NCBI GenBank assembly: GCA_943736015.1
Contig: OX031059.1
Coordinates: forward strand, 55,439,159 to 55,503,158
DNA from: Tridacna crocea
Lineage: Eukaryota; Mollusca; Bivalvia; Cardiida; Cardiidae
Direction of reading: 5' to 3'
DNA length: 64,000 bases
Numbering within the stretch: position 1 is the stretch's first letter; the number at the start of each line of letters is the position of its first letter. This document shows, one piece after another, positions 17,301-24,849 of the stretch. Position numbers and translations under genes: made by a program. The notes beneath the pieces are model-generated. The model was not told the DNA's origin and made no database searches. It saw only the letters and a program-made list of their open reading frames with translations.

Positions 17301-20293
17301 AGAATTTCTTGAAAGAATTTGATTCCTTCAAAAACTGGTTGCCATGGCAACAAAACTTAAAAATTGTGAAAATCTTTAAAAATCTTCTTCTCCAAGATGA
17401 TAAGGCCTTGGGCTACCAAATTTTGTATGTAGCTTTATCTAGTGGGTGTCTACCAAGAATGCCCAATCTGTAGCCCTGGGGTCAAATTTGACCGGGGGGG
17501 GGGGGGGGGGGGGGGGGTCACAAGCTTTATATCGGCATATATTGGGAAAACTTTAAAAATCTTCTATTACCTAGCGATAAGGCCTACAGCTACCAATTTT
17601 GGTATGGAGCTTTATCTAGTTGGTTTTTAAAAAGGGTGGAAACTTTTAAAATCTTCTTGTTTATAACGACACATTCTAGACCTGTACGATTTGGTATGGG
17701 GCTTTACTGTGTGGACCTCTACCAGGATTTAAGTAATTATAGCTTAGTGGAGAAAAATGGCTTTGCCTGGGGGTCATAACTTTTTTGAATTTTATAGAAA
17801 AAATCTAGTTATGCCCCCCTTTCGAAGAAATGGGGGTATATTGCTTTGCACTTGTCGGTCGGTCCGTCGGTACGTCGGTCCGTCGGTCCGTAGACCAAGT
17901 TTGTCCGGAGCATAACTCAAAAACTATTTAAGGTATCATCTTGAAACTTCATAGGTGGATAGATCTCATTAAGGAGAAGTGCAGTGCACAAGAACCATAA
18001 CTCTGCCCATCATATTTTTGGAGTTATTGCCCTTTGTTGATTTTCATACTTGATTTTTGTCCGGAGCATAACTCAAAAACTATTTAAGGTATCATCTTGA
18101 AACTACATAGGTGGATAGATCTCATTAAGGAGAAGTGCAGTGCACAATAACAACAACTCTGCCCATCATATTTTTGGAGTTATTGCCCTTTCTTGATTTT
18201 CATACTTAATTTTTGTCCGGAGCATAACTCAAAAACTATTTCAGGTATCATCTTGAAATTACATAGGTTGATAGATCTCATTATGGAGAAGTGCAGTGTA
18301 CAAGATTCATAACTCTGCCCATCATATTTTTGGAGTTATTGCCCTTTGTTGATTTTCATACTTAATTTTTGTCCAGAGCATAACTCAAAAATTATTTTAG
18401 GTATCACCTTGAAACTTTATAGGTGGATAGATCTAATTAAGGAGAAGTGCAGTGCACAAGTACCATAACTCTGCCCATCATATTTTTGGAGTTATTGCCC
18501 TTTGTTGATTTTCATATTTAATTTTTGTCCGTAGCAGAACTCTAAAAGTATTTCAGGTATCACCTTGAAACCTTATATGTGAAAAGATCTTATTAAGGAG
18601 AAGTGCAGTGCACAAGAACCAAAACTCTGCCTATCATATTTTTGGAGTTATTGCTCTTTGTTGATTTTCATAGTTAATTTTTGTCCAGAGCATAACTCAA
18701 AAAGTATTTCAGGTATCATCTTGAAACTACATAGGTGGATAGATCTCATTAAGGAGAAGTGCAGTGCACAAGAACAACAACTCTGCCCATCATATTTATG
18801 GAGTTATTGCCCTTTGTTGATTTTCATACATAATTTTTGTCCGGAGCATAACTCTAAGAGTGTTTCAGGTATTATCCTAAAACATCATAGGTGGATAGAT
18901 TATACTAAGGAGAAGTGCAGTGCACAAGTACCATAACTCTGCCCATCATATTTTTGGAGTTATTGCCCTTTGTTGATTTTCATAGTTAATTTTTGTCTGG
19001 AGCATAACTCAAAAAGTATTTCAGGTATCACCTTGAAACCTTATAGGTGGATTAACCTTATTAAGGAGAAGTGCAGTGCACAAGAACCATAACTCTGCCC
19101 ATTATATTTTTGGAGCTTTTGCCCTTTGTTGATTTTCATACTTAATTTTTGTCCAGAGCATAACTCAAAAGGTTTTTCAGGTATCATCTTGAAACCATAT
19201 ATGTGGATAGATCTTATTCAGGAGAAGTGCATTGCACAAGAACCATAATCTGCCCATTATATTTTTGCAATTACTGCCCTTTGTTGATTTTCATACTTAT
19301 TTTTTTTCCAGAGCATAACTCAAAAAGTATGTGAGGTAAAATCATGAAACTTTAAAAGTTGATAGTTCACTTAAATGGGAAGTACAGTGCCCAAGAATTG
19401 TTAATTTATCATTAATAATTTTTGAGTAATTACCCTTTGTTCGTTTTTACATTTTGAACGTAAGAGTTTATAATCACATTGGATGCCATTAGGGGGGCAT
19501 ACATGTTTTACAAACATCTCTTGTATGACTTTAAGTTTGAAACAAATTGGCCAAGTATTGTAATGTTTGGCTTGTAGTGTTATTACTTATTAGCCAGTGG
19601 AGCGATACAGGGCCATCATGGCCCCCTTGTTATGCAATTTTCTGTTTTGTGCAAGTATGAAGACAAGAAATGTAACATAGTCGTAAAGTGCCATCTCAGA
19701 TTAGCCTGCATGGAGTGGGCATGCTGATCCAAGACAACACTACACAAATGTCAGAATAGCCCCGTTCATGTGTTGTAAGCCATATAGACATATAGATTTG
19801 AATTTTCTACTTAAAATGGTTTCATACATCTTCATAAAGTATGGAATTTGATTCTTTTAACTTTTGTTTTGTACGAAGCTTCTAAAGACATTTTGTTTAA
19901 TTTTGTAACCCACTTAACCCTTTACTCCATAGATACTCATTTCTACGCAGTGCTTGTAGGGGCCTTTGGAAAACATTGTGGCAAAAGGTGAAATTGCTCG
20001 TAACGAGCAATTTCACCTTTTGTCACAATGTTTTGTATGCTATCAAAAGGTGTCATATACACATAAGAAAAGGCTTCATCCTTGCTGTTATTTAGGGCCA
20101 ATTAGAGATACCATAGAAATGCCTTATGGGGTAAAGGGTTCACTGTGTTCATTTCTTGCTTGAACATATTTGTCATTTATTATCAATTCTATCCTTGTGT
20201 ATGTTCCAGGCTAAATTTAAAGTGAACAAGATATCAGCCGGACAAACTGTCATCGAATGTGAGGGGATTGGTTTACAGAATACCAACTTGTGA
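2310..20293 (+). CDS. RTCA: RNA 3'-terminal phosphate cyclase, C-terminal 220 residues in seven exons (5' part lies left of the window)
   Basis: Seven exons join in frame: 2310-2368, 4383-4524, 7607-7725, 10399-10457, 13088-13182, 16140-16244, 20210-20293 (663 nt, 220 residues plus TGA). The enzyme converts RNA 3'-phosphate ends to 2',3'-cyclic phosphates with ATP, through an adenylated histidine. The family signature [11 protein letters not shown] is read across the first junction. Then come a glycine-rich AVGNGTGI stretch, [39 protein letters not shown], and [20 protein letters not shown] with histidines in the region where the family nucleophile lies. The protein ends at GLQNTNL, like animal homologues of about 366 residues. 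The N-terminal part, including the exon ending near a DYTVM motif, is not in bases 1-2309. Introns are packed with TH and Helitron-like repeats, but every splice site is intact and there is no internal stop, so the gene looks functional. Identity rests on remembered family motifs, not on a search. Confidence 0.96.
2532..2759 (+). mobile_element. TH-B, complete
   Basis: The hairpin core is GAAATTGCTCGTAACGAGCA. The left flank is diverged and the right end TTTGGGAAAGGGTTAA is intact. Confidence 0.9.
2850..3190 (-). mobile_element. Repeat family I, copy 1 (retroelement tail?)
   Basis: On the minus strand it carries GTAGAAGGCGACTAAGATTA, CGTAATTCATAGGATTGCAG and TTTAATCGGGGGTATAAGAA. The copy at 30465-30790 has the same blocks in the same order. 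The family was not identified. Confidence 0.7.
3196..3393 (-). mobile_element. TH-A, degenerate
   Basis: AGCATTGCAGATGACAATAT, decayed hairpin GTGCTGTTCTACAGCA, right TTAA at 3390-3393. Confidence 0.75.
3754..3951 (+). mobile_element. TH-C, truncated
   Basis: Starts TTAATCCTTTACTCCATAG. Half of the hairpin is deleted after GCTCGTGACGAG. It runs into the minisatellite at 3952. Confidence 0.88.
3952..4238. repeat. 15-16 bp minisatellite that reverses orientation
   Basis: About 13 units of GTAAAAATGTCATAG (variants GCCAAAG, GTCAGAG) run to 4150. Five complementary units (ACATTTTTACCTATG) follow to 4238. The two parts can pair. A truncated TH-C copy abuts the left edge. Confidence 0.9.
4383..4524 (+). 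CDS. RTCA: RTCA exon b, cyclase signature
   Basis: The exon completes the split arginine and reads [10 protein letters not shown], the RNA-phosphate-cyclase signature, then continues to GLPIR in phase 0. The acceptor AG is at 4381-4382 and the donor GTAAGT at 4525. A nested mobile element starts only 24 bases after the exon end. Confidence 0.96.
4741..4850 (+). repeat. Interstitial TTAGGG-type telomere repeats
   Basis: Contains GGGTTAGGGTTAGG and many variants (GGGTTTGTGGGG). It lies within the leader of the Helitron-like element 4575-6067. TTAGGG is the telomere motif of molluscs as well as vertebrates. Confidence 0.9.
5299..5517 (+). mobile_element. TH-A inside a Helitron-like element
   Basis: Complete but diverged; the hairpin outer stem is decayed (ACTCTTGG / CTCTCAGTG). 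Ends at TTAA 5514-5517. Confidence 0.87.
5775..6000 (-). mobile_element. TH-A, old copy inside a Helitron-like element
   Basis: TTAACTATAACCAGAAGACA to GGTAATTGTTAA; hairpin AAGAAAATGTAGGTTACTAT heavily mutated. Confidence 0.75.
6269..6440. repeat. Fold-back sequence
   Basis: AATCCTCTTTCTATCATGGT...at the left pairs with ATGATAGAAAGAAGATT at the right. GTGAGTTATTAGGC and CTCAGAACTCAC pair partly inside. Confidence 0.75.
6826..7185. mobile_element. Two fused TH-A copies, head to head at TTAATTAA
   Basis: A reversed copy runs 6826-6991 with a broken hairpin. A forward copy runs 6992-7185 with half the hairpin missing. The junction is TTAATTAA. Confidence 0.82.
7209..7389 (-). mobile_element. 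TH-A with half hairpin deleted
   Basis: Flanks are nearly consensus, but GAAGAGTAG is followed at once by TTTTCCCACAATG: the left arm and centre are missing. Confidence 0.9.
7607..7725 (+). CDS. RTCA: RTCA exon c
   Basis: Encodes [17 protein letters not shown] to AVGNGTGI, matching the inserted domain and the return to the catalytic core. The acceptor is GTCCAG and the donor is GTAAGT at 7726. An open reading frame continues into the intron, but the donor and the next exon phase fix the end. Confidence 0.94.
7830..7962 (-). mobile_element. TH-A, truncated at the hairpin
   Basis: TTAACTCTTTACTAGACAAG to CATTGTGGGAAATGAAGG; everything after the left stem is absent. Confidence 0.82.
7963..8368. 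other. Intron DNA without recognised features
   Basis: RTCA intron between a truncated TH copy and the ACAT repeat. Several overlapping frames of about 65-107 codons cross 7790-8160 on both strands, but none has a recognisable motif. Confidence 0.5.
8369..8513. repeat. ACAT/TACG simple repeat
   Basis: ACATACATAGATACATACGT-like tetranucleotide repeats with self-complementary ACGTACGT blocks at several points. The long Tyr/Val-rich frames across it are artefacts of the repeat. Confidence 0.95.
8697..8896 (-). mobile_element. TH, degenerate, centre duplicated
   Basis: The hairpin centre reads GGTAACCAGTTGGTAACCAG, a duplication of the central bases. The flanks are diverged. Confidence 0.8.
9018..10249 (+). 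mobile_element. Helitron/Helentron-like element with seven 156 bp core units
   Basis: Begins TTATACGCCCATCGAAGACG and ends with hairpin GCGACAATTTGGCGCTCTTG. It sits within the right hairpin arm of the TH copy 8911-10370, in a run of T. Units start at 9085, 9241, 9398, 9553, 9709, 9866 and 10022, each near TTGTCCGGAGCATA; spacing is 155-157. There is no obvious target duplication. Confidence 0.85.
9085..10177 (+). repeat. Tandem array, 7 x about 156 bp
   Basis: Each unit holds GTCCGGAGCATATCTCC, a GGTGGATAGATCTCAT block, GAGTGCAGTGCACA and GAGTTATTGCCCTTTG. Units differ by a few substitutions. The core is related to the arrays at 17901-19450 and about 47770-48480. Confidence 0.95.
10399..10457 (+). 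CDS. RTCA: RTCA exon d
   Basis: A 59-base exon encoding [19 protein letters not shown] and the first base of a glycine codon. The acceptor AACAG precedes it and GTAAAC follows. It starts only 28 bases after the TTAA end of a TH copy (8911-10370). Confidence 0.94.
10668..11239 (+). mobile_element. Decayed mariner with terminal inverted repeats and transposase 3' end
   Basis: TIRs of about 28 bp start CGTGGTGTGAT on the left and, read inward, CGAGGTGTGAT on the right, each next to TA. The internal coding remnant reads [18 protein letters not shown], then LPHPP and, after a frame change in a C7 run (10950-10956), [17 protein letters not shown] to DYIKK and TAA at 11171-11173. PHPPYSPD.APSD is the mariner DD34D region. 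The element is about 570 bp, against about 1.3 kb for intact mariners, so the N-terminal half is deleted. It lies in RTCA intron d. Confidence 0.9.
10846..11173 (+). pseudogene. Mariner transposase C-terminal fragment, frameshifted
   Basis: About 105 residues of the catalytic domain: QDNAPAHTS with the second aspartate, and [11 protein letters not shown] with the third. One extra C in the C7 run at 10950-10956 shifts the frame between PHPP and YSPD. It cannot make an active transposase. Confidence 0.88.
11279..11545 (+). mobile_element. SINE S1, tRNA-derived
   Basis: The head CCCGGGTGGCTCAGTGGTGA contains an A box and GAGTTTGATACCCGG a B box. The body GCTGAAGCATGTGAGAATAG and the tail GTTAAAGTGGCATTAAACCC match the copy at 45002-45254. 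The tail ends with AAATACAACCAAATAC. Confidence 0.88.
11661..11887 (+). mobile_element. TH-A, complete
   Basis: First of a head-to-tail pair that shares TTAA 11884-11887. The hairpin centre is GCTGGTTACTTAGC. Confidence 0.93.
11884..12112 (+). mobile_element. TH-A, complete
   Basis: Second of the pair; intact hairpin with centre GGTAACC. Confidence 0.94.
12698..12850. repeat. Fold-back sequence with about 65 bp arms
   Basis: ATAATCAACTGGTTATTT and AAATAACCAGTTGATTAT are the outer ends. ATATCTCACGAGGATGCGT pairs with ACGCATCTGAGTGAGAT inside. Single copy in the window. Confidence 0.88.
13088..13182 (+). CDS. RTCA: RTCA exon e
   Basis: Encodes (G)[19 protein letters not shown] and then [12 protein letters not shown]. 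The acceptor TTGTAG precedes it, and the donor GTACCT at 13183 is acceptable but not the strongest consensus. Phase 0 at the end joins exon f. Confidence 0.95.
13358..13585 (-). mobile_element. TH-A, complete
   Basis: Hairpin centre GCTGTAACCAGC. A truncated reversed copy (13582-13668) follows from the shared TTAA and stops in the left stem. Confidence 0.92.
13582..13668 (-). mobile_element. TH-A, truncated
   Basis: TTAACCCTTTACCAAACGAC to AACATAGTGGGAAAAGG, ending in the hairpin stem. Confidence 0.85.
13745..13860 (+). mobile_element. TH-A, miniature (116 bp) with deleted right half
   Basis: Left end to the hairpin centre (GCAGGTTACCAG), then directly GGATTATTTGGTGAAGGGTTAA. Both TTAA are present, so this form may be mobile or a deletion product. 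Confidence 0.85.
14066..14294 (-). mobile_element. TH-A, complete, with matched stem variants
   Basis: The stem carries AAAAGAAGAAAATG on one arm and CATTTTCTTCTTTT on the other, a paired variant of the usual GGAGAAAATG/CATTTTCTCC. Confidence 0.9.
14339..14525 (-). mobile_element. TH, old copy without hairpin
   Basis: TTAACTTTTTACCAAATGAT and CAGGGTTGTAAAACTGAGCA are recognisable; the palindrome is gone. Confidence 0.65.
15141..15632. mobile_element. PIF/Harbinger-like non-autonomous element
   Basis: The ends are GGGTGTATTCCTTTCGCT and, on the other side, the complement of GGGCGTATTCCTTTCAC. CTA flanks both sides as a 3 bp target duplication. The interior holds many GAACATGTTCT-type inverted motifs and, on the minus strand, a short frame [17 protein letters not shown] that resembles the start of Harbinger-type proteins. 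TIRs and a 3 bp duplication suit PIF/Harbinger, although TWA is the usual target. A decayed second copy is at 55980-56385. Confidence 0.65.
16140..16244 (+). CDS. RTCA: RTCA exon f, histidine-containing motif
   Basis: Encodes [20 protein letters not shown] and then [15 protein letters not shown], 35 whole codons. The acceptor is TTTCAG and the donor GTAAGT. The HT..AIH stretch is where the family carries its adenylate-accepting histidine; the exact residue was not assigned. Confidence 0.95.
16290..16518 (-). mobile_element. TH-D, complete
   Basis: TTAACCCTTTCCCAAACGAC to TTTGGGAAAGGGTTAA; it starts 45 bases after RTCA exon f. It shares its right TTAA with the next copy. Confidence 0.93.
16515..16703 (-). 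mobile_element. TH, degenerate, hairpin half lost
   Basis: TTAACCCTTTACCAGACAAT to GTGTGGTAAAGGGTTTA. A further degenerate left part follows to about 16830. Confidence 0.75.
17494..17517 (+). repeat. G24 homopolymer
   Basis: Twenty-four consecutive G, in a place where related element copies read about GGCCCCGCCCCGGGGGTCAC. Such a run can form G-quadruplexes and is prone to length error in sequencing. Confidence 0.95.
17809..19523 (+). mobile_element. Helitron-like element (inner) with about ten 156 bp units
   Basis: Starts TTATGCCCCCCTTTCGAAG and ends near GGGGGGCATACATG...CATCTCTTG, so its ends are partly complementary. Core units begin at 17901, 18057, 18213, 18369, 18525, 18681, 18837, 18993, 19149 and a divergent one at 19305. 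Confidence 0.85.
17901..19450 (+). repeat. Tandem array, about 10 x 156 bp
   Basis: The spacing is 156 almost without exception. Each unit has TTGTCCGGAGCATAACTC, GGTGGATAGATCTCATTAAG, GAAGTGCAGTGCACAAG and TTATTGCCCTTTGTTGAT. The last unit is the most divergent. Confidence 0.95.
19914..20142 (+). mobile_element. TH-C, complete
   Basis: TTAACCCTTTACTCCATAGA, hairpin GTGAAATTGCTCGTAACGAG with complement, right end GGGGTAAAGGGTTCA. It lies just before the RTCA terminal exon. Confidence 0.92.
20210..20293 (+). CDS. RTCA: RTCA terminal exon
   Basis: Encodes [20 protein letters not shown] then GLQNTNL and TGA at 20291-20293. The acceptor is GTTCCAG. The C-terminal IEC.GIG..N.NL is typical of animal cyclases. 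Confidence 0.95.
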   Translation, partial: AKFKVNKISAGQTVIECEGIGLQNTNL

Positions 20294-21013
20294 TGAAGGA
20301 ATTGATTATTAACGTCTTACCTCTCATCTGTGTGTGTGTGTGTTTTTTTTTTGTTGCTCTTCTGGCTTTGAAACAATTGTAGGAAAAAGAGATATTGCTT
20401 GTATTACTCCCAGATGATAATTTTAGCCTTTGTTGACATAAACAATGGTGCAAAACAAACATGTAGAAGGTGAGATAGGTTAAACTCACTGCTTCATTAC
20501 ATAAAAGTACAACAGGCATTTTAGACTAAAAGAATACCAGTTTCCCCTACTATTATGAAATGGACCATCCGTAAAAGTACAGTGTTTTCATCTGAGAGTG
20601 ATAACAGGTGCTAGCTTTTTTTCTCACAACTGTTTCAGTGTCAATTCAGTTATGAAATTTTCGTTCCTCCTCCAATGTACCAGCTTTACCAGAACTGGTG
20701 TTTTTAGAAGTAGCCTTTTAATGGGATATTTATATCGCATCATTTTTTTCCAAAGATTTTGTTTAAATCAAGTTGTGTTGTCATTTCCCTTGTTTGGTTT
20801 ATCCTGTCATAGGTATAGGTCCTACTCGATAAACGTTTCATTATCTGTTTATATTTTTGTAGGTACATGTATTTGGGATAACAGGTCTAAAACCATGGTC
20901 TGTGATGCAATTTATAATTTATAAGCCTCCCTCAATTATATTTATGTTATCACAGCATTGTTTGTGATTTTAAATTTGTATTAAAAAAAACAAACAAACA
21001 ATAATGTAAACTT
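20294..21013 (+). other. Probable RTCA 3' UTR and downstream DNA
   Basis: No repeat of the named families is visible between the stop codon and the TH copy at 21014. A short TG run lies near 20331-20341. An ATTAAA at 20980-20985, followed by A-rich sequence, is a possible poly(A) signal. The frames seen here have no recognisable product. Confidence 0.3.
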
Positions 21014-21242
21014 TTAACCCATTACCACACAATCCCTACTTTTGATGCCCCTGAGAAAGAAGCCTTTAGAAAACATGGCAGGAAAAGGAGAAAATGCTGG
21101 TAACCAGCATTTTTTCCTTTTCCCACAATGTTTTCTACCCTTCACAAGACAAATTTCAATTTTTCAGTCACTTTTATTTTGTCGTCTGCAAATGCTTTCT
21201 ATATGGACAATCCTAAAATTTTGTCGTTTGGTAATGAGTTAA
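21014..21242 (+). mobile_element. TH-A, complete
   Basis: 229 bp, TTAA to TTAA, downstream of RTCA. Confidence 0.94.
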
Positions 21243-21330
21243 CGAAAGATTTATCGAATAGGATTAATAGGCCAACAATGTCTGAGGGAAATAACTGTTT
21301 TTCTGACACACTTGTTATGCGATACTTCCC

Positions 21331-21559
21331 TTAACCCTTTCCCAAACAATCCCTGGTTTTTTATGGGTCAGGAATAGAAGCCTTTTGAAAACATTGTGGG
21401 AAAAGCAGAAAATGCTGGTAACCAGCATTTTCTCCTTTTCCCACGATGTTTTCTACCTATCATATAGAAAAATCATCTTTTTAGCAACTGTTAATTTGTC
21501 ATATGCAAAATGCTTTCAATTTGGTCTTGTCCAAAATTTGCCGTTTGGGAAAGGAATAA
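21331..21559 (+). mobile_element. TH-D, complete
   Basis: TTAACCCTTTCCCAAACAAT to CCGTTTGGGAAAGGAATAA; one arm has AAAAGCAGAAAATG. Confidence 0.9.
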
Positions 21560-21973
21560 TTGTAATGCTGTAAGACAGCATTGCAGATCATTTCCAAATT
21601 CTCTTGATAAATATTGTACATTTTTCAATAATAATGAATTGATTATGATGTACATACAGTGTAATGCTACGGTATGTTTGGTATGAAACATCCCATTTCT
21701 TTGGCTCCAAAAGTACCATTTATACCAAAAATAAGATGTTTTCTTGCTACAAAATCACTTGAAATCTTCTTGTCAAAAAAATGTTTGAGGTTTATTGATG
21801 TTTAGTGTGAATTCTAGAATTCATTACCATTTTCTTTGCATGATAGTAAGAATTAAGTTTTCATTTGCTTGGCTTATTTTCTCACTGTAGGCCTTTTAAA
21901 CTTTATTTGCTTGGCTTATTTTCTTCATAGAATTTCAATGCAATACAGGCCTTTTACAGATTAATGTCTCTGT

Positions 21974-22203
21974 TTAACCCATTACCAAACAATCCCTACT
22001 TTTGACGCCCCTGAAAAAGAAGCCTTTAGAAAACATTGTAGGAAAAGGAGAAAATGCTGGTAACCAGCATTTTCTCCTTTTCCCACAATGTTTTCTACCC
22101 TTCACAGAACAAATTTCAAATTTTCTGTCACTTTTTTTTTTGTCGTCTGCAAATGCGTTCGATTCAGACAAAACTAAAATTTTGTCATTTGGTAATGAGT
22201 TAA
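21974..22203 (+). mobile_element. TH-A, complete
   Basis: First of a pair sharing TTAA 22200-22203. Confidence 0.94.
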
Positions 22204-22422
22204 CCCTTTACCAAACAATCCCTGGTTTTTACGACCCTGAGATAGAAGCCTGTAGAAAACACTGTGGGAAAAGGAGAAAATGCTGGTAACCAGCATTTTC
22301 TCCTTTGCCCACAATGTTTTCTACCCTTCACCAAAACAATTCAGATTTCCAGTCACGTTTATAATCTGCAAACGCTTTCAATTTGGAGGAGTCTAAAATT
22401 TTGTTGTGTGGTAAAGAGTTAA
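22200..22422 (+). mobile_element. TH-A, complete
   Basis: Second of the pair; starts TTAACCCTTTACCAAACAAT. Confidence 0.93.
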
Positions 22423-22730
22423 TGCCAATTTTGTCTCTTTTATCAATAACACACTGGAGTGACACCATAGTCCCATCATATTTGAGCCATGGTCTTTGAA
22501 AATGAGACTTGATACATTTGTAAAAAGTACCCACTCACAGTGGCCTGTGCAGTCTGCCATGGCTGACATGGGTTGAAGCTTAGCGTTATCTGTTAATTTT
22601 CTACATTTCAAAGGACAATTCTACCTTATGATTCAGTCAGTTTTTAGCTCTACTGGCCGAAGGCCAGCGAGCTATTGTCATGGCGTTGATTCGTCCGTCC
22701 GTTCGTCCGTGTGTGCGTCCCTAAACTTTT

Positions 22731-24675
22731 TTAGCTCACCTTAGCACAAATTGCTAAAGGTGAGCTATTGTGATCGCCCAATGTCCGGCATCCGGCATCC
22801 GTCGTACGTCGTCCGTCGTCCGTCAACAATTTCTTTAAACATCTTCTTCTCCTAAACCACTGGGCCAATCTTCATGAAACTTGGCAGGAATGTTCCTTGG
22901 GTGAAGCTCTACCAAAATTGTTCAAAGAATTTAATTCCACCCATAACTCTGGTTGCCATGGCAACAAAACGAAAAAAAAAATGAAATCTTTGAAAATCTT
23001 CTCCTCTGAAACTAGAAGGGGTAGAGCTTTGATATTTGGTATGTAGCATCTCCCAATGGACCTCTACCAAATTTGTTCAAATTATGCCCCTAGGGTCAAA
23101 ACTGGCCCCGCCCCGGGGGATAAAGCGTTTTAGCGCGTTTGAGCATAGGAACAAAGAAGGAAAACTTTAAAAATCTTCTCCTCTGAAACCTGAAGGGGTA
23201 GAGCTTTGATATTTGGTATGTAGCATCTCCTAGTGGACCTCTACCAAGTTTGTTCAAATTATGTCCCTGGGGTCAAAACTGGCCCCACCCCAGGGGTCAC
23301 AAGTTTTAGCATAGGAACAAAGAAGGAAAACTTTAAAAATCTTCTCCTCTGAAACTTGAAGGCGTAGAGCTTTGATATTTAGTATGTGACATCTCCTAGT
23401 GGACCTCTACCAAGTTTGTTCAAATTATGTCCCTGGGGTCAAAACTGGCCCCACCCCGGGGGTCACAAGTTTGAGCATAGGAACAAAGAAGGAAAACTTT
23501 AAAAATCTTCTCCTCTGAAACTTGAAGGCGTAGAGATTTGATATTTAGTATGTGACATCTCCTAGTGGACCTCTACCAAGTTTGTTCAAATTATGTCCCT
23601 GGGGTCAAAACTGGCCCCACCCCGGGGGTCACAAGTTTGAGCATAGGAACAAAGAAGGAAAACTTTAAAAATCTTCTCCTCTGAAACTTGAAGGCGTAGA
23701 GCTTTGATATTTAGTATGTGACATCTCCTAGTGGACCTCTACCAAGTTTGTTCAAATTATGTCCCTGGGGTCAAAACTGGCCCCACCCCGGGGGTCACAA
23801 GTTTGAGCATAGGAACAAAGAAGGAAAACTTTAAAAATCTTCTCCTCTGAAACTTGAAGGCGTAGAGCTTTGATATTTAATATGTGGCATTTCCTAGTGG
23901 ACCTCTACCAAGCATGTTCAAATTATGTCCCTGGGGTCAAAACTGGCCCCACCCCGGGGATCACAAATTTGAGCATGGGAACAAAGAAGGAAAACTTTAA
24001 AATTCTTTTTCTCAGAAACTAGAAAGCATAGAGCTTTGATATTTGGTCTGTTGTATCTCCTAGTGGACCTCTACCAAGTTTATTCAAATGATGTCCCTGG
24101 GGTCAAATCTGGCCCCACCCCGGGGGTCACTAGTTTGAGCATAGGAACAAAGAAGGAAAACTTTAAATTTCTTCTTCTCTGAAACTAGATGGCGTAGAGC
24201 TTTGATATTTGGTATGTAGCATCTCCAAGTGGACCTCTACCAAGTTTGTTCAAATCATGCCCGTGGGGTCAAAACTGGCCCTGCCCCAGGGGTCACAAGT
24301 TCGAACATAGGAACAATGAAAGAAAATTTGAAGATTCTTCTTCTCTATAACTAGAAGGCATAGAGCTATGATATTTGGCATATAGCAATTCCTAGTGGAT
24401 CTCTACCAGGTTTGTTCATATTATGCCCTTGGGGTCAAAACTGGCCCTGCCTCGGGAGGTCACAGGTTCGAACAAAGCAACAAAGAAGGAAAACTTTAGA
24501 AATTTTCTCTGAAACTTGAAGGTGCAGAGCTTTGATATTTGGTATGCAGAATCTTCTTGATGCAACTTGGCAAGGATGTTCTTTGGGTGAAGCTTTACCA
24601 AAGTTGCTCCAAGAATTGAATTTCACTCATAAGCTATAGTCTAAGGTGAGCGTTCCAGGGCCAATGGCCCTCTTG
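22731..24675 (+). mobile_element. Helitron-like element (inner) with 166 bp units
   Basis: Starts TTAGCTCACCTTAGCACA, with GCTAAAGGTGAGCTA as its paired inverted motif. It has a CCGTCGTCCGTC leader and ends GGTGAGCGTTCCAGGGCCAA, TGGCCCTCTTG. Comparison with 4575-6067 shows the empty site ACTTTTTCTT. Confidence 0.88.
22995..24640 (+). repeat. Tandem array, about ten units of 166 bp
   Basis: The AAAACTTT landmark recurs at 23161, 23327, 23493, 23659, 23825, 23991, 24157 and 24323, exactly 166 apart, then 24490. Units carry CCTAGTGGACCTCTACCAAG and CTGGGGTCAAAACTGGCCCC. The middle units are nearly identical and the outer ones diverge. Confidence 0.95.
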
Positions 24676-24849
24676 TCTTTAAAAAAACTTCTCATCAGAA
24701 ACTATTGACTGGATTTTTACCGAATTTCACAGGAATGTTCCTTAGGTGGTCCTCTTTCAAATTCCTCCAAATAATTGTGTTCCATGAATAATTAGGTGAT
24801 GCCTTGCTTAGTTTAACTCACTACCTCATTTTTCAGTAACATTGAATTG

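Larger units (their letters stand above)
17127..19629 (+). mobile_element. Helitron-like element (outer), split by another one
   Basis: Starts TTCAGCTTCACGGGCCGAAG and carries CCATCCGTCCGTC and TGGTTGCCATGGCAAC. It ends with GCGATACAGGGCCATCATGG and CCCCCTTG. It is inserted in an E2 copy. A second element (17809-19523) interrupts it, leaving about 790 bp of its own. Confidence 0.8.
17028..19781. mobile_element. E2 hairpin element split by two nested Helitron-like elements
   Basis: The left part (to about 17126) has GGGGCATTCAGACATTTGC and AAGTGTCATTTTGAATAAGC. The right part (from 19630) has TATGCAATTTTCTGTTTTGT, AAAGTGCCATCTCAGATTAG and ATGTGTTGTAAGCC. Joined, they match the uninterrupted E2 copy at 32544-32802. 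Confidence 0.85.
22644..24790 (+). mobile_element. Helitron-like element (outer), 3'-truncated, split by another one
   Basis: Begins TTAGCTCTACTGGCCGAAGG and continues after the inner element with AACTTCTCATCAGAAACTAT..., the same order as the unsplit copy at 4575. It stops near CATGAATAATT without a terminal hairpin. It interrupts an E element, which resumes with AGGTGATGCCTTGCTT. Confidence 0.75.
22483..24830. mobile_element. Family E element split by nested Helitron-like elements
   Basis: TGAGCCATGGTCTTTGAAAA... runs to ATTCAGTCAGTTT, then 22644-24790, then TTAGGTGATGCCTTGCTTAG. The copy at 41912 has ATTCAGTCAATTATT...TTATGTGATGACTTGCTT in that order. Confidence 0.75.
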
